Assembly: GCF_014212175.1 (NCBI RefSeq) | Contig: NZ_JACJVR010000097.1 | Coordinates: forward strand, 58,052 to 122,051 | Length of the DNA stretch: 64,000 bases | Direction: 5' to 3' | Source: Cohnella xylanilytica | GTDB lineage: Bacteria > Bacillota > Bacilli > Paenibacillales > Paenibacillaceae | Shown: piece by piece, positions 24,417 to 33,187 of the stretch | How positions within the stretch are numbered: the first letter of the stretch is position 1 | How the letters are laid out: each line of letters opens with the position of its first letter | Made by a program: the position numbers and the translations under genes | The notes under the pieces: generated by a model | Databases searched by the model: none | What the model was told of the DNA's origin: nothing | What the model saw: only the letters and a program-made list of their open reading frames with translations

Positions 24417-24460
24417 GAGTGGTGACCTCCCCGATTATGGTATCTCGCGTTTACAAGCCC

Positions 24461-24480
24461 ATTATAGTCAAACGTTTGCA
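24461..24480 (-). promoter_or_regulatory. Promoter and cre/LacI-like operator of the binding-protein gene
   Basis: Minus strand -10 TATAAT (24461-24466) preceded at once by TGCAAACGTTTGA (24468-24480), a CG-centred palindrome of the CcpA/LacI kind that fills the -10/-35 spacer; the -35 is weak. Confidence 0.6.
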
Positions 24481-24529
24481 CGACATTGAACCGACGTTGT
24501 TGAACGAATAGGTGGAACATATTGATTTT

Positions 24530-25384
24530 TTACCCTTTAATGGAACCGGATGTTATCCCTTCGACGATATGCTTCTGCAGCAGCAGGAACAGGACGATGA
24601 TCGGCGTGACGCTCATCGCGAGACCGGCCAGGGCCAAATCCCACTGCTTCGTATATTGGCCGAAAAACCGGGTCACCGCAAGCGGAATCGTCGTCAGCGC
24701 TTTGTTCGACCCGATGATCAGAACCGGCAGCAGATAGTCGTTCCAGATCCACAGCGTGTTCAGAATGATGACCGTCACCGTAATCGGGCGAAGCAGCGGG
24801 AACACGATCCTCCAGAACACGCCGTACGGCGAGCAGCCGTCGACGACGGCCGCTTCCTCGATCTCCATCGGCACTCCCTTGATGAAGCCGTGGAACAGCA
24901 CGACGGAGAGAGCGAGGCCGAAGCCGAGGTAGCAGACGACGATGCCGAGCAGATTGCCCCGCAGCTCGAGCAGGCTCGTCACCCGAACCAGCTGGAGCAT
25001 GACCGATTGGAACGGGATCGTCATCGAAGCGATGAAGCAGAAGAACAGCGCCTTGTTGAACCGGGTCGGCCGGCGGACGATCCGGTAGGCGGCCATCGAG
25101 CTGACGAGGACGATCCCCGCGACGCTGATCGCCGTAATCTCGAACGAATGCCAGAGGGCGCGCGGGAACCGGATGATGTCCCACACCTTCGAATAGTTCT
25201 CGAACAGGTACTTCTGCGGCAACGAGGCGGCGTCGACCAGAATCTCCCCGAGCGACTTGACCGAGTTGACGAGCACGAAGTAGAACGGCGACAGGAACAG
25301 CAGCGCGAGCAGGATCGCGAGAGCCTCGACTCCGATCAGCCGGGAGCTCCGCCCTTCTCGGACGTTCGCGTGCGGCTTGCTCAT
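24530..25384 (-). CDS. CUT1 ABC transporter permease, MalG-like
   Basis: 284 residues, six membrane segments (first ALAILLALLFLSPFYFVLV). The EAA loop is MEIEEAAVVDGCSPYGVFWRIVFP, and the C-terminus VEGITSGSIKG is the MalG-type end. Its ATG is one nucleotide beyond the stop of the partner permease. It works with the lipoprotein encoded downstream; the ATPase must come from elsewhere. Confidence 0.92.
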   Translation of the reverse strand: MSKPHANVREGRSSRLIGVEALAILLALLFLSPFYFVLVNSVKSLGEILVDAASLPQKYLFENYSKVWDIIRFPRALWHSFEITAISVAGIVLVSSMAAYRIVRRPTRFNKALFFCFIASMTIPFQSVMLQLVRVTSLLELRGNLLGIVVCYLGFGLALSVVLFHGFIKGVPMEIEEAAVVDGCSPYGVFWRIVFPLLRPITVTVIILNTLWIWNDYLLPVLIIGSNKALTTIPLAVTRFFGQYTKQWDLALAGLAMSVTPIIVLFLLLQKHIVEGITSGSIKG

Positions 25385-25385
25385 C

Positions 25386-26273
25386 TTACGCCTCGACCTC
25401 CTTCCGCTTCGTCAGCCATACTTGCGTGATGGCGATAACCGACACGAGGATGAAGAAAATCATCGCCTTGGCGGTCCCGAGTCCGTACCGGTTGTTGACG
25501 AGCGCTTCCGCGTAGACGTTGTAAGCGAGCGATTGGGTGGACGTTCCCGGCCCGCCCTTCGTCAGGCTCAGGTTCAAGTCGAACATCTTGAACGCGTTCG
25601 ACGTCGTCAGGAACAGGCACACCGTCACGGCCGGCATAATTAGCGGGATTGTCACCTTCCGCACCGTCTGCCAGTAGCCGGCGCCGTCGATGACCGCCGC
25701 CTCCGTCAAGTCCTTCGGGACGCCGACCATCGCGGCGATGTAGATGACCATCATGTAGCCGGCCGTCTGCCAGACGAACACGATGACGAGTCCCCAGAAG
25801 CCGGTCTGCGGCGTGCCGAGCCACGGGAGCTCGAACGTCGGCCAGCCGGTCAGCTCTCCGATCGTCTTGAAGCCCTTGGTGAAGATGAACTGCCAGATGT
25901 AGCCGAGCAGAATGCCGCCGATGACGTTCGGCAGGAAGAAAATCGTCCTCAGCGCGTTGCGGCTCTTAAGCGGCCGCGACAGCGACAGCGCGAGCAGGAA
26001 CGCCAGGACGTTCGCGAGGACGACGGTGATGGCCGTGAACCGGATCGTGAACCAGAACGACCTCCAGAATTTATCGTCGTCCGTGAAGATGCGATGGAGA
26101 TTGTCCATTCCGATCCACTTGGCCTTGTCGAGATCGAGGCCGTTCCACTCCGTGAAGGAGTAGTAGAAGCCGAGCAGGAACGGCACCAGGACGATGATCG
26201 CGAACGCGAGCAGGCCCGGCCCGACGAATACCGTCTGCTGCAGCCACTCTCCGTTTTTATTGCGTTTGGGCAT
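25386..26273 (-). CDS. CUT1 ABC transporter permease, MalF-like
   Basis: 295 residues, six membrane segments (first FVGPGLLAFAIIVLVPFLLG). The EAA loop is KDLTEAAVIDGAGYWQTVRKVTIP. It is the first gene of the operon permease-permease-binding protein and is divergent from a YesM/YesN pair, which probably controls it. Confidence 0.92.
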   Translation of the reverse strand: MPKRNKNGEWLQQTVFVGPGLLAFAIIVLVPFLLGFYYSFTEWNGLDLDKAKWIGMDNLHRIFTDDDKFWRSFWFTIRFTAITVVLANVLAFLLALSLSRPLKSRNALRTIFFLPNVIGGILLGYIWQFIFTKGFKTIGELTGWPTFELPWLGTPQTGFWGLVIVFVWQTAGYMMVIYIAAMVGVPKDLTEAAVIDGAGYWQTVRKVTIPLIMPAVTVCLFLTTSNAFKMFDLNLSLTKGGPGTSTQSLAYNVYAEALVNNRYGLGTAKAMIFFILVSVIAITQVWLTKRKEVEA

Positions 26274-26319
26274 GCGGCACTCCCCTTTCCCTCAACCTTA
26301 CCTTGACTATAAGGGGATC

Positions 26320-26348
26320 TTGTCAGACAGACCACCGATAGATATGAT
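26320..26348 (+). promoter_or_regulatory. Promoter of the histidine kinase/response regulator operon
   Basis: -35 TTGTCA (26320-26325), 17-bp spacer, -10 TATGAT (26343-26348), 42 bp before the kinase ATG. On the opposite strand TATAGT (26306-26311) may be the -10 of the transporter operon. Confidence 0.75.
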
Positions 26349-26389
26349 GGGTTAGGTGTAATATATTGACCTCGGGGTGACGACACGCC

Positions 26390-28240
26390 ATGTTCCGAAC
26401 GAGCATCCGCAACAAATTGATGGGTCTGCTGCTCGCCGCGACGATCATTCCGATCCTCCTCTCCATGCTTCTGTCCGACCGTTACATCAAGGACGCCGTC
26501 ACCGAGAAGTCGATCGTCGAGAACCGCGCGATGCTCTCTCTCGGGAAGAACAACATCCTGAACTATGCGAACGCGATCAACGAGATCTCCCTGGACGTCT
26601 ACAACTCTCTCAATTCGCCGACCTCGCTGTACGCCATGATCGAACGGGGCGTCGCCCCTCATGTCGTCTCCGAGACGTTCGACCGGAACAACCGGATGCT
26701 CATCTACGGCCACTTGCTCAACATGTATCAATCGATCAAGGGCGTGCACCAGATCCACCTGCAGCTCCGCGGAGCGGACAACCTGGCCTATCTTCTGTCC
26801 CGCGGCTTCTTCACCGGCGGTCCGGTAAGCCGGATCGACTGGCCGGAAGGGCGCGAGTCCGATCCGAAGCCGTTCATCGAAGCTCCGCATCCGAGCGTCA
26901 GCTACGAGCTCGATTGGAGCCGCAACGTCAAGCAAGAAAGCGTATTCACGCTGCGCCGGCCCATCATCCGCACTCCGAGCGACGAGGTGATCGGCTACCT
27001 GTCCATCGACGTGAAGGCGACGGAATTGGCGCAAATTTGCAGCACTCTCGCCCCTTCGAAGCAAGAGACGCTGTACCTGCTCGACCGCGGCCACCGGGTC
27101 ATCTGCAGCGACAACACGAATGCGGCTTCCCCGGGCGAGCTTCTTCGCGAGCCGTGGTCGGACAAGCTGTTCGCTTCGGCGGGGGAGAGCGGGACGATCC
27201 GCTGGAAGGACGAGAGCTTCTCCGGAATCGTGATCTACGATACGCTTAAGACGAATTACATGGATTGGATCGTCGTCAAGCAGCTTCCCTACTCGTATCT
27301 GCACGAGAACGCGAAGACGATCCGGACGATCAACTCCCTGATCGTCGCGCTGTTCCTCGTCATCGTCGTGATCGCCACTCTCGTCGTGTCGGTGCATTTT
27401 ACGAAGCCGATCAAGCGTCTTATCGGCCACATCAACAAGGTGCAGACCGGCAATCTCGACGTGACCGTCCCCGTGCAGGGCAAGGACGAGATCGGGACGC
27501 TGGCCCGCCGGTTCAATTCGATGATCGGCACGATCAAGGACCTCATCAACCGCGAGTACAAGCTGGAGATCGCGAACAAGAACAATCAGCTCAAGGCGAT
27601 GCAGGCGCAGATCAATCCGCATTTTCTCAACAATGCCCTGCAGTCGATCGGCACCTTGGCGCTTCAGTCCCAGGCTCCGAAGGTATATTCCTTGATCAAT
27701 TCGTTGGGGAAAATGATGCGCTACAACATGAACACGCGCGACGTCATCGTGCCGTTCGAGGCGGAGCTCGCCCATGCCCGGGCGTTCCTCGAGCTGCAGC
27801 AGCAGCGGTTCGCGGATCAATTGAACGTCGCGTACGACGTCGACCCGCGGGCGCTCGGGGTGCTCGTGCCGAAGATGCTGCTTCAGCCGCTCATCGAGAA
27901 TTACTTCAAGCACGGCTACGAGCCGCAAGGAGGCTCGGGCGAGATTCGGATCGGAGCGCGGATCGAGAAGGAAGAATGGCTCTTCGTGTACGTCGAGGAT
28001 AACGGAATCGGCATGCCTCCCGACAAGCTGGACGAGCTTCGGCAGCGGCTGGCCCGGCCGTCCGCCCGCATCGGGGGCGACGAGGAGCCTATCGGGCTAG
28101 GCAACGTCAGCATGCGGCTTAAGCTATACTTCGACGAGAAGGCGGAGCTGGCGGTCGATTCGCCCGGATCGCGGGGGCCGCGGGGCTTCCGCGTCTCTCT
28201 GCGCATCCCGCTTCGCGCCGGACTGGAGGGACAGCGATGA
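26390..28240 (+). CDS. Sensor histidine kinase, YesM type
   Basis: 616 residues. A first membrane segment at about 12-30 (LLLAATIIPILLSMLL), an extracellular Cache-like sensor to about 305, and a second membrane segment (IVALFLVIVVIATLVVSV). Then come HAMP (TKPIKRLIGHINKVQTGNLD, about 340-390), the His_kinase phospho-acceptor INPHFLNNALQSIG (His411) and the HATPase domain with ENYFKHGY, EDNGIGMP and GLGNVSMRL. YesM kinases sense extracellular sugars, often through a binding protein. The stop overlaps the next gene by ATGA, so kinase and regulator are co-translated. The likely target is the divergent CUT1 transporter. Confidence 0.93.
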   Translation: MFRTSIRNKLMGLLLAATIIPILLSMLLSDRYIKDAVTEKSIVENRAMLSLGKNNILNYANAINEISLDVYNSLNSPTSLYAMIERGVAPHVVSETFDRNNRMLIYGHLLNMYQSIKGVHQIHLQLRGADNLAYLLSRGFFTGGPVSRIDWPEGRESDPKPFIEAPHPSVSYELDWSRNVKQESVFTLRRPIIRTPSDEVIGYLSIDVKATELAQICSTLAPSKQETLYLLDRGHRVICSDNTNAASPGELLREPWSDKLFASAGESGTIRWKDESFSGIVIYDTLKTNYMDWIVVKQLPYSYLHENAKTIRTINSLIVALFLVIVVIATLVVSVHFTKPIKRLIGHINKVQTGNLDVTVPVQGKDEIGTLARRFNSMIGTIKDLINREYKLEIANKNNQLKAMQAQINPHFLNNALQSIGTLALQSQAPKVYSLINSLGKMMRYNMNTRDVIVPFEAELAHARAFLELQQQRFADQLNVAYDVDPRALGVLVPKMLLQPLIENYFKHGYEPQGGSGEIRIGARIEKEEWLFVYVEDNGIGMPPDKLDELRQRLARPSARIGGDEEPIGLGNVSMRLKLYFDEKAELAVDSPGSRGPRGFRVSLRIPLRAGLEGQR

Positions 28241-29832
28241 ACGTATTGATCGTAGACGACGAGCAGCACGTGCGGGAAGCGGTCAAGCTTCTCGTCGATT
28301 GGAGAGGCCTCGGGATCGAAGGCGTCTACGAGGCGGACAACGGAGAGGAGGCGGCCCGGCTGATCGAGCGGGTGCAGCCGGAGATCGTCGTGACCGACAT
28401 GCGGATGCCGATCCAGGACGGCGTCGACCTGCTCGCGTGGATCCAGAAGAGCGGGCGGCCGATCCAGAGCATCGTCATCAGCGGGCACGACGACTTCGAT
28501 CTCGTGCGGAGCACGATGAAGTACGGCGGGCAGGATTACCTGCTGAAGCCGATCGACCCGGAGCAGCTGCACGAGGCGCTGCGCAAGGCGGTCGACAATT
28601 GGCGGCGAGAGGATCGCGAGAAGAAGCTGAGCCAGCGGCGGGCCATCGAGATGAACCGGCTGAAGCCGGTGTATTGGGACAAGATCTTCTCCAACCTCGT
28701 CTCGGAGCCCGCCTCCTACGCCGTCGTGCGAGACAGTCTCGACGAGGAATTCGGGCTCGGCCGGGCGGAGCGCTGCCAGGTCGTCGTGCTCGGCGTCGAC
28801 ACGATGAGCCGCGAAGTGATGGCCAAGTTCGACCGGAACCGGGACCTGCTGTTCTTCTCCGTGACGAACGTCTGCAACGAGTTCCTGCGGCCCGACAACC
28901 GCGGGATCGCCTGCCGCTATTGGAACAGCGAGAACGAGGTGCTCATCCTGCTCTGGGACCGGTTCGAGGAGCTGCGGGAGACGCTGGGGAGGATGGACGA
29001 GGGCTTCCGTCTGACGCTTCGCTGCCGGTTCGACTTCGGGATCGGGACGGTTGAGGCTTTTCCGTCCGGGGCGGGGGCGTCGTGCCGGACGGCGCGGCTG
29101 GCGCTGCGCCGCCGGAGCATGCTCGCGAAGACGACGCGGTTCCACGAGTACGAGCCGGCCGCCGCGAAGGCGGCGATCACGCCGCTGAGGGTGCTCGACC
29201 ACGAGGAGAGCTTCCGGCTCGCCGCGCTGAACGGCGGCGAAGCGGAGATCCGCGCCGCCGTCCGGCGCTGGATCGACGCGGTGCGCGCCCTGCCGGACAT
29301 TACGCTCGAGCAGCTCGAGCTGTGGCGGCACGAGTTCGCCGCGCTGCGCGAGCGGTGGGCGAAGGATTCGGCGGCGGCCGCTGGCGGCACGGACACGGCC
29401 TCGCCCATGCCGATTCCGCTTGACGACGACGGCTGCCTGTCGCTGCCGCGGTGGGAGGAGGAGCTCGTCGCCCGGCTCCTGCGGATCGCGGAGAGGCGCG
29501 GCGGCGAGCGCTCGCGGGAGCGCAACGTCATGGCGGAGATCGCGAGGTACATCGAGCAGAACTACAACCGCGAGCTGACGCTGCAGGAGATCGCCGGGCA
29601 GTTCTACTTGAGCCGGGAGTACATCTCGCGCCGGTTCAAGCAGGACTTCGGCGAGAACCTGTCCGACTTCCTCGGCCGCATCCGCATCGAGAGGGCCAAG
29701 CTGCTGCTCGGCAATCCGGCGCTCAAGATCGCGGAGATCGCCGAGATGGTCGGCTTCTCGGACGAGAAGTACTTCAGCAAGGTGTTCAAAAAGCTGGAGG
29801 GCGTCTCGCCCAACCAATTCCGCAAGGGCTGA
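28237..29832 (+). CDS. Response regulator, YesN type (REC + AraC HTH)
   Basis: 531 residues. The receiver domain (1-120) has DDE, the phosphorylation site Asp54 in VVTDMRMP and Lys in LLKPIDPEQ. A poorly conserved middle (about 130-420) follows. The AraC-type double helix-turn-helix is at about 430-530 (NRELTLQEIAGQFYLSREYI, KIAEIAEMVGFSDEKYFSKV). Partner of the preceding kinase; expected to activate the divergent sugar transporter when phosphorylated. Very GC-rich between 29.0 and 29.5 kb, as is usual for the variable middle domain. Confidence 0.93.
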   Translation: MNVLIVDDEQHVREAVKLLVDWRGLGIEGVYEADNGEEAARLIERVQPEIVVTDMRMPIQDGVDLLAWIQKSGRPIQSIVISGHDDFDLVRSTMKYGGQDYLLKPIDPEQLHEALRKAVDNWRREDREKKLSQRRAIEMNRLKPVYWDKIFSNLVSEPASYAVVRDSLDEEFGLGRAERCQVVVLGVDTMSREVMAKFDRNRDLLFFSVTNVCNEFLRPDNRGIACRYWNSENEVLILLWDRFEELRETLGRMDEGFRLTLRCRFDFGIGTVEAFPSGAGASCRTARLALRRRSMLAKTTRFHEYEPAAAKAAITPLRVLDHEESFRLAALNGGEAEIRAAVRRWIDAVRALPDITLEQLELWRHEFAALRERWAKDSAAAAGGTDTASPMPIPLDDDGCLSLPRWEEELVARLLRIAERRGGERSRERNVMAEIARYIEQNYNRELTLQEIAGQFYLSREYISRRFKQDFGENLSDFLGRIRIERAKLLLGNPALKIAEIAEMVGFSDEKYFSKVFKKLEGVSPNQFRKG

Positions 29833-29843
29833 GAGCCAGAAAG

Positions 29844-29870
29844 GGCGTCGCGATTCGCGACGCCTCTTGC
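29844..29870 (+). terminator. Terminator after the response regulator
   Basis: GGCGTCGCG-ATT-CGCGACGCC followed by TCTTGCCGCTTT, a strong 9-bp stem just past the stop at 29832; the T-run is interrupted. Confidence 0.7.
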
Positions 29871-29894
29871 CGCTTTGCACGCTCCCCGCTTTCC

Positions 29895-30135
29895 CGCTAA
29901 TTTGGCTCAGCCATTGAGTCACTTTTACTCGCTACCCAGCATTCCCGCTAATTTGCCTCAACCACTGAGTCACTTTTGCTCGCTCCCCCCACTTTTCCGC
30001 TAATTTGCCTCAGCCAGTGAGTTACTTTTGTTCATTCTCTTGCTGGGTCCCGCCCTTGTGAGTAATTTAATTACTCTCTTTCGCCTACTGCGGCGTTCTT
30101 CCGAACATGCGAGTAATCCGGTTACTCTCTTCCAC
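29895..30135. repeat. 51-bp-spaced mixed array
   Basis: Three units of CGCTAATTTGCCTCAGCC...GAGTCACTTTTGCTCGCTCC have their GAGT at 29916, 29967 and 30019. They run into two units of the GAGTAAT...TTACTCTC type at 30060 and 30111. Spacings are 51, 52, 41 and 51 bp. The array joins two versions of the repeat in one place, which suggests they are variants of one family. It fills most of the 388-bp gap between convergent genes. Confidence 0.85.
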
Positions 30136-30220
30136 CCCATACACCGCATTCCCCCATCAAACAACAAGCCGGAGCAAAAATCGAGAAGTCTCGATTCTTG
30201 CTCCGGCCATAACGCAGCCT

Positions 30221-31096
30221 TTACTTCCACTGCTGGAGGAAGCGTACCGCGGCGGAGATGTCCTCCTCCGGACGGTCGCCGACTTCGCGTTCGATCGTCA
30301 GGTAGCCGGCGTAGCCGATCTCCTGAAGCGCCGCCAGGTAGGCGGGCCAGTCGACCGAGCCCTCGCCGAGCGGCACCTCGCGGAAAAACTCCCCGTTCGC
30401 CACCATCTTCGCGATTTTCTCGTGATCCATCGGCTCGTAGCCGAGCGCGCCGTAGATGTTGCGCGGATCGGTCTCCTGCAGGCGAACGCCGTCCTTCGCG
30501 TGCGTGTGGACGATGTAGTCGCCGAGCAGCCGTACGCCCGCCGCGGGATCGTCCCCCGTCACCATGACCATGTTCGCCGGGTCGAAGTTGACCGCCACCC
30601 CTCGCACGCTCAGCTTGTCGAGGAAGCTCTTGAGCCGGGCCGCCGTCTCCGGCCCCGTCTCGATGGCGAAGTACGCGCCCAGGCTGTTCGCGTACAAGCT
30701 CAGTTCCTCGCACGCCGACCGCATCGCCTCGTACACTTCGCTGTTCTCGTCCTCCGGCACGATGCCGATGTGCGTAGTGACGACGTTCGTCCCGAGGTCG
30801 AGCGCCAGGTCGAGAATCCGCTTCGACTTCTCGACCTTCCAGACGTTCTCGCTCCGGTCCTGGAAGCCGTGCCCCGCCAGGTCTCCGACAAGAGCGGACA
30901 CCTCGAGGCCCAGCGACTCGATGTACGCCTTCCACTCCTTGCGCTTCGCGGGCGACAAGTTCTCCGGGTCCATCTCGCCGTGCACCGCGTAGATCTGCAC
31001 GCCGTCCGCGCCGACCTGCTTCGCCTTGACGAGCCCTTCGCGCACGCCGACCCGGAAGCTGTCCACGATTACGCCGATTTTGTTGTTCAGCTTCAT
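30221..31096 (-). CDS. Sugar phosphate isomerase/epimerase (xylose isomerase-like TIM barrel)
   Basis: 291 residues, AP endonuclease 2/xylose isomerase-like fold. Visible signatures are IGVIVDSFRVGVREGL at the start, TTHIGIVPED, FAIETGPETA (metal Glu), VNFDPANMVMV, DYIVHTHAKDGVR (His metal ligand) and YLTIEREVGDRPEEDI at the end. These proteins isomerize or epimerize sugars and inositol derivatives with a divalent metal. It is the third gene of an operon with another such protein and a Gfo/Idh enzyme, a combination usual in inositol- or unusual-sugar catabolism; no single substrate can be named. The ATG at 31096 has GAGGAGAGG upstream. Confidence 0.87.
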   Translation of the reverse strand: MKLNNKIGVIVDSFRVGVREGLVKAKQVGADGVQIYAVHGEMDPENLSPAKRKEWKAYIESLGLEVSALVGDLAGHGFQDRSENVWKVEKSKRILDLALDLGTNVVTTHIGIVPEDENSEVYEAMRSACEELSLYANSLGAYFAIETGPETAARLKSFLDKLSVRGVAVNFDPANMVMVTGDDPAAGVRLLGDYIVHTHAKDGVRLQETDPRNIYGALGYEPMDHEKIAKMVANGEFFREVPLGEGSVDWPAYLAALQEIGYAGYLTIEREVGDRPEEDISAAVRFLQQWK

Positions 31097-31122
31097 CCCC
31101 GTATCCTCTCCTCTGTTGGTCG

Positions 31123-31980
31123 TCATACCTCGTCCCAGATCCGCCGCGCGTTCGCAAGCCCGATTCGGGTTCCTTGGCGGCACTCTTCCATCCCCTCGAA
31201 CTCGACGGACAAATACCCGTCGTATCCGGAGCCCTTCACGACGCGCAGCGCTTCCCGCATGTCGATGTCGCCCTGCCCGACGATGGCGCCGCGCAGCCGG
31301 TTGCCCGACAGCGTCGGGAACCAGCCCTCGCCCGGGTCCCGCGAAGCCGGACGCAGGTAGAAATCCTTCAGGTGGACCATCGAAGCCGAAGAGATCGTCT
31401 TCTTCACCGCGGCGACCGACTCCTCGTCCGCGCACATGAAGTTGCCGACGTCCAGCGTCAGCCGGAAGTTCGGACGGTCCACCGCGCCGATCAGCGCCAG
31501 CACCCGGTCGCTCGCTTGGATGTAGTAGCCGTGATTTTCCACGCTCGTCGTGATTCCGAACTGCGCCGCGTAGTCGGCGACCCGCCGGCAGGCTTCCGCC
31601 AGCTTCGGCAGCTCCCGCAGGAACAGCCCGACGGACGTGTCCTCCCGCCAAGCGACGTCGTGCCGCATCCGCTTGACGCCGAGCGCGTTCGCGATGTCGA
31701 CTTCCTTCATCAGCCGCGCGATCTCCGCCTCGAAGCCCGCCTCGTCGTCCGTCGGCACGTTCGCGCCTACGGCGTAATTCGAGAGCTCGAGCCCCGCGTC
31801 CTCCGCCTCGCGGCGAATCGTCTCGATCAGGCCGGGATTGTCCGTCAGGTTGAACCCGAACGGAACGATCTCGACGTGCTCGCCCCCCTCGTCGGCGATC
31901 CAGCGGATCGCTTCGGCGAGCGTCATCTCCCCGCTCTGGATGGCTCGGGAGAGACTATACGTGCTGACGCCCAGCTTCAT
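31123..31980 (-). CDS. Sugar phosphate isomerase/epimerase (TIM barrel)
   Basis: 285 residues, same superfamily as its neighbour but a different subfamily: MKLGVSTYSLSRAIQSGEM at the start, HVEIVPFGFN, TTSVENHGYY (metal Glu), LTLDVGNFMCADEE, MVHLKDFY (metal His), LSVEFEGMEECRQGTRIGL at the end. The ATG at 31980 overlaps the stop of the upstream oxidoreductase (ATGA), so the two are co-translated and probably act in sequence: oxidation at C3 or C1 by the Gfo/Idh enzyme, then isomerization or epimerization. Confidence 0.87.
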   Translation of the reverse strand: MKLGVSTYSLSRAIQSGEMTLAEAIRWIADEGGEHVEIVPFGFNLTDNPGLIETIRREAEDAGLELSNYAVGANVPTDDEAGFEAEIARLMKEVDIANALGVKRMRHDVAWREDTSVGLFLRELPKLAEACRRVADYAAQFGITTSVENHGYYIQASDRVLALIGAVDRPNFRLTLDVGNFMCADEESVAAVKKTISSASMVHLKDFYLRPASRDPGEGWFPTLSGNRLRGAIVGQGDIDMREALRVVKGSGYDGYLSVEFEGMEECRQGTRIGLANARRIWDEV

Positions 31981-33068
31981 GCCCGCTCCGCCTTCCCGTC
32001 CGCCTCGGAGAACCGGATCTCCCGTCCCTCTCTGGCCGACTCGTAAATGCCGCACAAGATTTTCATCATCTCGACGCCGTCCTCCACCGGGCTGATCGGC
32101 TCCTTGCCGCCGAGCACGCAATCGACGAAGTGATCGACCTCCGCCTGGAAAGCCGCCTCGAAGTTAAAGCCGCCGTTGTCGACTTGAGGAGTTACGTTCA
32201 GAATCGTATCGTGCTTCTCCGTGACGATCGACAGGGTCGGAATGACGTCGAAGCCGCCCTTCGTGCCGAACAGCCTCGCCGAGCTCTCGTCTTGCGCGAT
32301 ATGCAGAGCGAAGCTCACATCCACATAGAGGGAAGCCCCATTGTCAAAACGAATCAGAGCATTCGCCAAATCCTCGACCGTATTCAGCGAAGCGTCGTAG
32401 TCGGAGGCTTGGTAGAACGACAGCCCCTTCACGTTGGAGCGGTTGCCGAGCTTGTGGTACGCATTGCCGCTGACGGAGACGACCTTCGGCCTTCCCATCA
32501 GGTACCAGCACAGGTCGATCACGTGCACGCCGATGTCGATCAGAGGGCCGCCGCCGGAACGCGACTTGTCCGCGAACCAGCCGCCGGGATTGCCGAGACG
32601 GCGCAGAATCGACGCCTTGGCGTAGTACAGCTCTCCGAACTCGCCCTGTTCGGCGAACCGGAGCAGCAGCTGCGCGTTCGGGTCGTACCGGCGCACGAAG
32701 CCGACTTGCAGGATGCGGCCGCTCGAACGAACCGCCTGCTGAACCGCAAGCGCTTCCTCGACGGTCATGCACAGAGGCTTCTCGACGAGCACGTGCTTGC
32801 CCGCGTTCAGGGCGGCGATGCTGATCGGCGCGTGCGTGCTGTTCCAGGTGCAGATGCTGACCGCGTCCAGCTCCGGATCGGCGAGCATCTCCTCGTGACT
32901 CGAGTACGCCTTCGCGGCGCCGTATTGGCTCGCGACCGCCTTCGCCCGCTCGAGGTTCATATCGCAGATGGCGTACAGCTCGGAGTTCGGATTGTTCCGG
33001 TACGACTTCAGATGCATCTCGGAGATCGAGCCGACCCCGATGACCCCGACTTTCAACGTTGTGGCCAA
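31977..33068 (-). CDS. Gfo/Idh/MocA-family oxidoreductase
   Basis: 363 residues. NAD(P) motif VGVIGVGSISEMH; catalytic EKP in VLVEKPLCMTVEEA; GGGPLIDIGVHVIDLCWYLMG carries the family Asp/His pair. The substrate is unknown, probably a cyclic polyol or sugar. The start TTG at 33068 follows GAAGAGGGGAAGG. It is the first gene of the three-gene operon and divergent from an AraC-type regulator that likely controls it. It shares the family but little close similarity with the enzyme at 18850-19953. Confidence 0.88.
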   Translation of the reverse strand: MATTLKVGVIGVGSISEMHLKSYRNNPNSELYAICDMNLERAKAVASQYGAAKAYSSHEEMLADPELDAVSICTWNSTHAPISIAALNAGKHVLVEKPLCMTVEEALAVQQAVRSSGRILQVGFVRRYDPNAQLLLRFAEQGEFGELYYAKASILRRLGNPGGWFADKSRSGGGPLIDIGVHVIDLCWYLMGRPKVVSVSGNAYHKLGNRSNVKGLSFYQASDYDASLNTVEDLANALIRFDNGASLYVDVSFALHIAQDESSARLFGTKGGFDVIPTLSIVTEKHDTILNVTPQVDNGGFNFEAAFQAEVDHFVDCVLGGKEPISPVEDGVEMMKILCGIYESAREGREIRFSEADGKAERA

Positions 33069-33187
33069 GTGGAACCTCCCCTTCCTCTTCTCATCAACCT
33101 ACTTGTAATATAGAATGAGAGGAACGACAGAGGCCATGTAGAGCCTTGCTGAACTTTTGTAAAATCGTGCGGTAGGAGGCGAACGCC

